Shown in pieces: positions 43,001 to 47,338 of a DNA stretch of 47,338 bases. The position numbers and the translations under genes are program-made. The stretch is from Ignavibacteriaceae bacterium (GTDB lineage: Bacteria; Bacteroidota; Ignavibacteria; Ignavibacteriales; Ignavibacteriaceae), in the NCBI GenBank assembly GCA_023231105.1, contig JALNWB010000009.1, forward strand, positions 1 through 47,338, read 5' to 3'. Below the pieces are notes generated by a model. That model was not told the DNA's origin. It ran no database searches and saw only the letters and a program-made list of their open reading frames with translations. How positions within the stretch are numbered: position 1 is the stretch's first letter; every line of letters begins with the position of its first letter.

Positions 43001-44166
43001 CTCTTCCTGATTTAAATCATAACGATGTTGAAGTTCGTAATTACTTTGCAAAAGTGGCAGAGTATTGGGTTAAAAAATATGGCATCGACGGTTACCGCTG
43101 CGATGTTGCCTGGGGAGTTGAGCAGCGCAACCAATTATTCTGGCAGGAATGGCGAAAGAAAATTAAAAATATTAAACCGGAAGTTTTTTTGGAAGCGGAA
43201 GCTTCTTCTTCCGATTCAACTTTTTATAATAAGAGATTTGACTCCGCCAACGATTGGGATTTACGCACCAAACTTTTAGGAGCTATCAGCGGAACAACTA
43301 CTATTGATGATATGAATGCTGAAATTATGCGTCAATACAAATATGGCAGACCATTCCGTTTTGTTGAAAATCATGATGAAGTCCGTGTTACTTCAGCTTT
43401 TGACAGCAGAAGAAATAGATTAGCGCACACAATTTTGCTTACGCTAAATGGTGTTCCGCTTATTTATTCCGGTGGTGAAGTTGGCGAACTGACAAACCGT
43501 GATAAAGTTAATTGGAGCGATCCAGATAATACGAGACCGTATTTCAAAAAAATTATCAGCGTTCGCAATAAATATCTAGTAAATCCGAAAATTTCAAGAT
43601 TGCCAAATACAGTTCCGGCAAAAATTTATACTTATGCTTCGTTGAGTGATACGAATATTGTTCTTACCACCGCTAATTTAAAAAATGAAATTCTAAATGC
43701 CGATGTTGATTTAAGCGGTTTGCCCTGGGATGGTACAAGCAATTATTATTTAACTGATTTAATTGATGGAACGGTTTATACCGTAACACCGCAACAACAC
43801 AGTGCGTTTCAAATCGCTTTAAATGAATTCGAATCAAAGCTCTTCTATTTCAGTAAATATCCGGTTGTGGTTGGAGTTGATGAGAAAGATAATTTAACTG
43901 TTACGGAATTTAAATTACAGCAGAATTATCCGAATCCATTTAACCCTACAACGACAATCAAATTTCAGTTGCCAAACCAAGAGCATGTTTCTCTAAAAAT
44001 ATTTGATATGCTGGGAAGGGAAGTAACCACTTTGGTTGATGATATTAAAAGCGCCGGAATTCATCAAGTTGAATTTAACGCAGCAGGTTATGCGTCCGGT
44101 GTGTACTTCTATCAAGTGAAAGCGGGAAAGTTTTTAGAGACGAAGAAGTTTGTGTTGATGAAGTGA
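40042..44166 (+). CDS. Secreted GH13 alpha-amylase-family enzyme with glycan-binding domains and T9SS tail
   Basis: 1374 residues from the ATG at 40042 (GGAG 6 nt upstream), with a signal peptide. There are two AMPK/CBM48-like modules (about 25-110 VVGTFSGWNTADDNYKMTD; about 235-330 STVGEFNNWNQAMNPM). A glucodextranase-like C-terminal-type domain spans about 430-640. Ig-like domains follow, then the GH13 barrel (about 850-1200) with region I DFVVNH, region II GYRCDVAW (nucleophile D1021), region III FLEAEA (likely acid/base E1053) and region IV FVENHDE (D1112). The last 85 residues are a T9SS sorting domain (QNYPNPFNPTTTI). It should cleave alpha-glucans outside the cell. Exact specificity (amylase, pullulanase or maltogenic) cannot be read. 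It lies alone between a terminator and the palindrome. Confidence 0.92.
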   Translation: MKVNTFSKIFLLFLFVAAADLFPQTVPVTFHFKPEYTQFKVLRVVGTFSGWNTADDNYKMTDANGDGEYEITVPLAEAATHNYKFVMDASWDFAYGDPDNPAINIADNNNSMLDVKDPMITYLLPRGMNTKNEFFIDTTAAGLPIRAIFAFKPENPLNLTTLKVTIDGVDVVNPQQYYNSTKQEFLCQPVPALSSGNHTVSVSVSSSAGSVSKQSTFTRSPGFVIYQVPTDFYFDKNSSKGFLTQDVTTVSTVGEFNNWNQAMNPMQDNNNDGLWETTVLIKEGSYQYKMKINNSLWINDPDEPKFDNTMVNNLITVKADTISKIKLISPSDETVYAADNTQITFKAFLRPGVKSKGVNQSTIQVKLDDVLATSSFQSDSSIVNANLTIAGEGRHTVTVSFTNVEGVTALENYSYGIYTGKTGKYIVDAGKDEPYRYPATVKDGSCDILSVKIDETSQHDSLKFVVQMRDASDRTRLGLIIANPTKTLVSDPIGLDIKTYEWQGNGVFASIGAPGNAYESKTKENRFMISRDPFTASNELIKVNGDALTKKEFTFTVSLQFLDSLLTGWMQTRNFYLFSYLSAEDTTGSSYEVTMNDGGSYLPEDPDIYDAAFVRSGSWQKRMFANYIAAAAPMGPNYVSLDGQGRGILSLKATDISDSLATYGPVVTMLTPGVEYWYRDITFHGQLSDPTIQSISFFFNGVESTQPVVNGKFSVPITLVDGANKVYVRAVNAKGFITISKEVTLSINPDYTPDLWINGTSSGRQVTLWVNGSSPKGLALSYLWSQELTNPASSFGIVTDTILTFTMPTPSGEYYYNIRVKDSQNRIKNARILVKVESDSVRVADINEHAAWIDKAIVYEIYPRAFSDQGGFLGIVNKIPDMKDLGINTLWLMPIYKGPTTHGYEITDYYGFEEDYGTEADFVKLMTELKKAGIKIILDFVVNHTSIQHPFMQNVFEYRGYSPWANFYIWSGEPGNSNYKYEFDWASLPDLNHNDVEVRNYFAKVAEYWVKKYGIDGYRCDVAWGVEQRNQLFWQEWRKKIKNIKPEVFLEAEASSSDSTFYNKRFDSANDWDLRTKLLGAISGTTTIDDMNAEIMRQYKYGRPFRFVENHDEVRVTSAFDSRRNRLAHTILLTLNGVPLIYSGGEVGELTNRDKVNWSDPDNTRPYFKKIISVRNKYLVNPKISRLPNTVPAKIYTYASLSDTNIVLTTANLKNEILNADVDLSGLPWDGTSNYYLTDLIDGTVYTVTPQQHSAFQIALNEFESKLFYFSKYPVVVGVDEKDNLTVTEFKLQQNYPNPFNPTTTIKFQLPNQEHVSLKIFDMLGREVTTLVDDIKSAGIHQVEFNAAGYASGVYFYQVKAGKFLETKKFVLMK

Positions 44167-44174
44167 GTTAATCC

Positions 44175-44202
44175 GTAGAGCCTTGCCATGGCAAGGCTCT
44201 AC
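44175..44202. repeat. Perfect 28-bp palindrome between convergent genes
   Basis: Left half GTAGAGCCTTGCCA and right half TGGCAAGGCTCTAC are exact reverse complements with no loop. It lies 9 nt after the GH13 stop and 4 nt before the end of the convergent T9SS gene. It can end transcription from both sides, and its GTAGAG...CTCTAC frame resembles dispersed palindromic elements of Bacteroidota and cyanobacteria. Confidence 0.85.
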
Positions 44203-44205
44203 AAA

Positions 44206-45129
44206 CTATTTGATTAATATCATTTTGCGGTTTTGAACAAAATTATCTGCACGCAAGGTGTAAAAATATATTCCGCTTGAAAGTCTGCTTCCATCAAAAT
44301 CAGTTTTGTAATTACCTGCTGGTTTTTCTTGATTCACTAATATTGCTACTTCTTTTCCCAATGCATCATAAACTTTCAAACTTACAAAGCTGGTAGTTGG
44401 AAGTTCATAATTAATGGTTGTACTAGGGTTGAAAGGATTGGGATAATTCTGGTATAATCTAAACAAGTTGGGAGAGCTGTTTTCATCGGAATTTATTGAA
44501 GTGATTTTTTTTCCGTACTCCTTCCCATCAATCTTTGCATAAACGAGATTAGTAAAACCACATCCCAATTCACAACCCACGCTATATAAAAATCCAAATC
44601 CTTTAGCTAGCGCATATGTTCCCCCGTGGATAATAGACAAGTTATAAAAATTTTTTAATGAAGTTGGTAAACCAAAGATTGTGTCGTTTATTAGGGACAA
44701 ACATGTTGTTTTATAATAACTATAATGTGTAATTCGTTCTCTCGATGAATAAATAGTGTCACCAGGTTCAGCAAACAAACTATCCAACATGTACTCATGA
44801 TTTGCAGTCGTATCGTTTATATATCGATAAACACAACCGGTAAGTGAATCAATTCTCTCAAATTGGTTATACCGATATTGGTTAGGAGTAATGTCATTAT
44901 GCAATAAGATTTTATATATATGACCGTTCTCAAGTAAAGTATCACCAATAACTTCAATGGAATGAGAACTTGAATCTGTTGGAGGGAAAGGCATTTGTTC
45001 CCAGTAGGATTGATATTCCCAGTAATTGCCTGTCTGTAAAGGATAAAAGTTTAACAATTCTTTGAGCGAATCAACTTGCGCAAAAAGAATGGTGGGTAAA
45101 AAAACTAAAAGATAGAAATGTCTTTTCAT
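44206..45129 (-). CDS. Secreted protein of unknown function with T9SS tail
   Basis: 307 residues. Signal peptide MKRHFYLLVFLPTILFAQ. The first 210 residues are a single domain beginning YPLQTGNYWEYQSYW, with many Tyr, Asn and Asp and two cysteine pairs (GCVYR, VGCELGCGF). This opening (a Y.p...Gn.W.Y motif) recurs in secreted proteins of this lineage, but I know no function for it. The last 85 residues are a T9SS sorting domain (QNYPNPFNPSTTINY, SGIYFYTLRAD). GGAGGAAG precedes the ATG. It converges with the GH13 gene at the palindrome, so it need not share its function. Confidence 0.82.
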   Translation of the reverse strand: MKRHFYLLVFLPTILFAQVDSLKELLNFYPLQTGNYWEYQSYWEQMPFPPTDSSSHSIEVIGDTLLENGHIYKILLHNDITPNQYRYNQFERIDSLTGCVYRYINDTTANHEYMLDSLFAEPGDTIYSSRERITHYSYYKTTCLSLINDTIFGLPTSLKNFYNLSIIHGGTYALAKGFGFLYSVGCELGCGFTNLVYAKIDGKEYGKKITSINSDENSSPNLFRLYQNYPNPFNPSTTINYELPTTSFVSLKVYDALGKEVAILVNQEKPAGNYKTDFDGSRLSSGIYFYTLRADNFVQNRKMILIK

Positions 45130-45246
45130 CGATCTTCCTCCAAATGAAAATTAAAGGACAGTTCGTTATCAGCAACAATCGAATAGATCGTTTCGTGCAA
45201 CTTAATTGAAAACATCCAAAGTAACAATTTCTCTTTTTCGGAAGAC

Positions 45247-47262
45247 TTAACTCATCTTCTTCTTCAATCTTTCAATCTCATCTCTTAGTGAGGCGGCGCG
45301 TTCAAATTCCAAATCTTTTGCCGACTTATACATCTCATCGGTAAGCTGTTGAATCAAATCTTCTTTCTGTTCTTTCGTCATGTACTTAATTACGGGTTCG
45401 GCAACTTTAGAAAATGGAGTATCATATTTTTCTCCGTCTCTTGTCCGCACATCAGCAATTGAAGTAGATGACATAATTTCATCAAACGTTTTGTAAATCG
45501 TCTGCGGAGTAATATTATTTGCAATATTATATTCCGTTTGAACTATCCGCCGCCGTTTTGTTTCTTCAATTACCTTCCGCATTGATTCAGTAATTCTATC
45601 GGCGTACATGATAACGAGTCCGTTTACATTTCGCGCGGTTCTTCCGGCGGTCTGCATCAGCGAACGTTCACTGCGGAGAAATCCTTCTTTGTCTGCATCA
45701 ATGATTGCAACGAGAGAAACTTCCGGTAGATCCAAACCTTCGCGAAGCAAGTTGACACCGACTAGCACATCAAAATCACCAAGGCGCAGATCGCGAAGAA
45801 TTTCTACACGTTCAAGCGCGTCAACATCGCTGTGAATGTAGCGGACAAGAATGCCGAGTTTTTCCAGATAGTCAGCAAGGTCTTCCGCCATTTTTTTTGT
45901 TAGCGTTGTTACCAGCACTCTTTCTTTTTTTGTAACACGTATTCTGATCTCTCCGAGCAGATCATCTATTTGTCCTTTTATTGGACGCACTTCAATTTCG
46001 GGATCGAGCAATCCGGTTGGACGAATGATTTGTTCAACAAAAATTCCTTCTGATTTTTCCAATTCATAATCGCTCGGCGTAGCGCTGATAAAAACAGCTT
46101 GATTTATCATCGAATAAAATTCATCAAACTTCATTGGTCGGTTATCAAGTGCCGATGGAAGCCGGAAGCCATATTCCACAAGGGTTTCCTTGCGTGAGCG
46201 GTCGCCGTTGTACATCCCGCGTACCTGCGGAATGGTTACGTGTGATTCATCTATAATCAGAAGAAAATCTTTCGGAAAATAATCCATTAATGTTGAGGGA
46301 CGCGTTCCCGGTTCGCGGTTTTCCATGTGGCGCGAATAATTTTCTATTCCGGAGCAGTAGCCGATCTCCTTCATCATTTCAATATCGAATTTTGTCCGCT
46401 GCTCAATTCTCTGCGCTTCCAAATATCTTTCTTGTTGATGATAATATCGCAAACGTTCTTCAAGTTCAATCTCAATTAGTTTGATCGCCTTTTGCATTTG
46501 TCCCCGTTCGGTTACATAATATTTAGCGGGATAAATTGCAGTCGATTCTATTTCTTCTTTTGTTTCTCCGGTGATTGAATCGATAACGGAAAGTTTTTCA
46601 ATCTCATCATCCCAAAGTTGAATGCGTATCGCTTCTTCATATTGATAAGCCGGAATAACTTCAATAATATCTCCGCGTACACGGAATGTGCCGCGTGTAA
46701 AATCAGTATCGTTCCGAACAAAATAAATATCGGTAAGCGTTCGCAGAATTTCTTTCTTGGAAGTTTTCTGATTCTTCTTTAAAAAATAAATTTGCTTTGC
46801 GTATTCTTCCGGCGCGCCGATACCGTAAATACAGCTAACGCTTGCAACAATGATGATGTCGCTTCGCCCTTCAATTAATGCTGTGGTCGCTTTCAGACGA
46901 AGACGGTCAATTTCTTCATTTACGGCAAAATCTTTTTCGATAAAGGTATCGGAAGAAATAACGTACGCCTCGGGTTGATAGTAATCATAATAGCTGATAA
47001 AAAACTCAACCGCATTTTTGGGAAAGAATGATTTGAACTCAGAATACAACTGTGCTGCTAGCGTTTTGTTGTGTGAAATGATCAGCGTTGGCTTATTTAG
47101 TTGTTGAATAACGTTGGAGATGGTAAACGTTTTTCCGCTTCCGGTAACTCCAAGCAGCGTTTGGAATTTGTCGCCACGTTTGATGCCGTCAACCAATTCT
47201 TGAATGGCTCGCGGCTGATCGCCGGAAGGCTGATAATTTGATACTAATTCGAAAGTCTTCAT
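45247..47262 (-). CDS. uvrB: Excinuclease ABC subunit B
   Basis: 671 residues from the ATG at 47262; the ATG at 47322 adds 20 residues unlike the family. UvrB is the damage-verifying helicase of nucleotide excision repair, working with UvrA and UvrC. Seen: GDQPRAIQELVDGI, Walker A GVTGSGKTFTISNVI, SHNKTLAAQL, the beta-hairpin region YYDYYQPEAYVISSDTFIEK, Walker B LLIIDESHV, VFISATPSDYELEKS, RPTGLLDPEIEVRP, and the helicase motif VSLVAIIDADKEGFLRS. The C-terminal UVR helices (MYKSAKDLEFERAASLRDEI) bind UvrC. Length and motifs are complete. Its upstream promoter lies at or beyond the window edge. Confidence 0.97.
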   Translation of the reverse strand: MKTFELVSNYQPSGDQPRAIQELVDGIKRGDKFQTLLGVTGSGKTFTISNVIQQLNKPTLIISHNKTLAAQLYSEFKSFFPKNAVEFFISYYDYYQPEAYVISSDTFIEKDFAVNEEIDRLRLKATTALIEGRSDIIIVASVSCIYGIGAPEEYAKQIYFLKKNQKTSKKEILRTLTDIYFVRNDTDFTRGTFRVRGDIIEVIPAYQYEEAIRIQLWDDEIEKLSVIDSITGETKEEIESTAIYPAKYYVTERGQMQKAIKLIEIELEERLRYYHQQERYLEAQRIEQRTKFDIEMMKEIGYCSGIENYSRHMENREPGTRPSTLMDYFPKDFLLIIDESHVTIPQVRGMYNGDRSRKETLVEYGFRLPSALDNRPMKFDEFYSMINQAVFISATPSDYELEKSEGIFVEQIIRPTGLLDPEIEVRPIKGQIDDLLGEIRIRVTKKERVLVTTLTKKMAEDLADYLEKLGILVRYIHSDVDALERVEILRDLRLGDFDVLVGVNLLREGLDLPEVSLVAIIDADKEGFLRSERSLMQTAGRTARNVNGLVIMYADRITESMRKVIEETKRRRIVQTEYNIANNITPQTIYKTFDEIMSSTSIADVRTRDGEKYDTPFSKVAEPVIKYMTKEQKEDLIQQLTDEMYKSAKDLEFERAASLRDEIERLKKKMS

Positions 47263-47338
47263 TTCTTTTAATAAATTTATAGTTGGAATTCTAAGATACA
47301 GGTTTAAGTACAAATTCAACAAGAGAAAAAGAAAGTAG

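Noticed and set aside
44175..44202. Insertion-sequence end or phage attachment site
   Set aside because: No transposase or integrase, no flanking duplication and no second end; a dispersed palindrome or terminator explains it better.

Overview
The window looks like chromosome of a low-GC member of the Ignavibacteria/Bacteroidota lineage. Three extracellular proteins end in the type IX secretion sorting tail typical of that group (core QNYPNPFNP, then GVYFY or GIYFY). A Bacteroidota-type promoter (TTTG-N19-TATTTTTG) precedes aspS. A DUF2723/TMEM260-like membrane protein and many lipoproteins fit the same lineage. No phage, IS, CRISPR, tRNA or rRNA was seen.

Region 1 (1-12.3 kb) is mostly housekeeping and envelope glycan genes: a GT4 fragment cut by the left edge, two GT2 glycosyltransferases, DUF1844 + nadK + a CxxS thioredoxin-like protein, an RluE-type pseudouridine synthase, inorganic pyrophosphatase, a TMEM260-like glycosyltransferase, a GT9 glycosyltransferase, a lone receiver protein and aspS. 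Two lipoproteins (12.3-13.6 kb) follow.

Region 2 (13.8-25.5 kb) is the most interesting part: a compact, divergent type IV pilus/type II secretion-like locus. Three minor-pilin-like proteins read leftward. Two paralogous small pilins and a long operon read rightward: PilC/GspF with a duplicated N-terminal domain, PilB/GspE, PilT, a PilM-PilN fusion, a PilO-PilP fusion and a short secretin. All five pilin-like proteins share an odd N-terminus: a 2-4 residue leader ending in Gly, then a hydrophobic helix without the canonical Glu5. The first pilin has a very good sigma-54 box with two abutting dyads upstream, and is closed by a strong terminator.

Region 3 (25.5-33.0 kb) is a signalling block fused to the pilus operon: a single-domain receiver, a large membrane hybrid kinase, a receiver joined to a histidine-phosphotransfer-like (DHp) helix pair without an ATPase domain, and, convergently, an NtrC-type sigma-54 activator plus a soluble hybrid kinase. 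These are natural candidates to control the pilin promoter.

Region 4 (33.2-39.9 kb) holds a T9SS-tailed protein with FnIII and carboxypeptidase-regulatory-like domains, two lipoproteins, a predicted beta-barrel protein ending in a transglutaminase-like domain, and a FecR-like/TPR protein. The first gene is preceded by a four-site repeat array and a sigma-54-like box that matches the pilin box at 14 of 18 positions, suggesting co-regulation. Region 5 (40-47.3 kb) has a 1374-residue secreted GH13 enzyme, a perfect 28-bp palindrome between convergent genes, another T9SS-tailed protein, and uvrB.

All functional statements come from reading motifs by eye; no database search was run.
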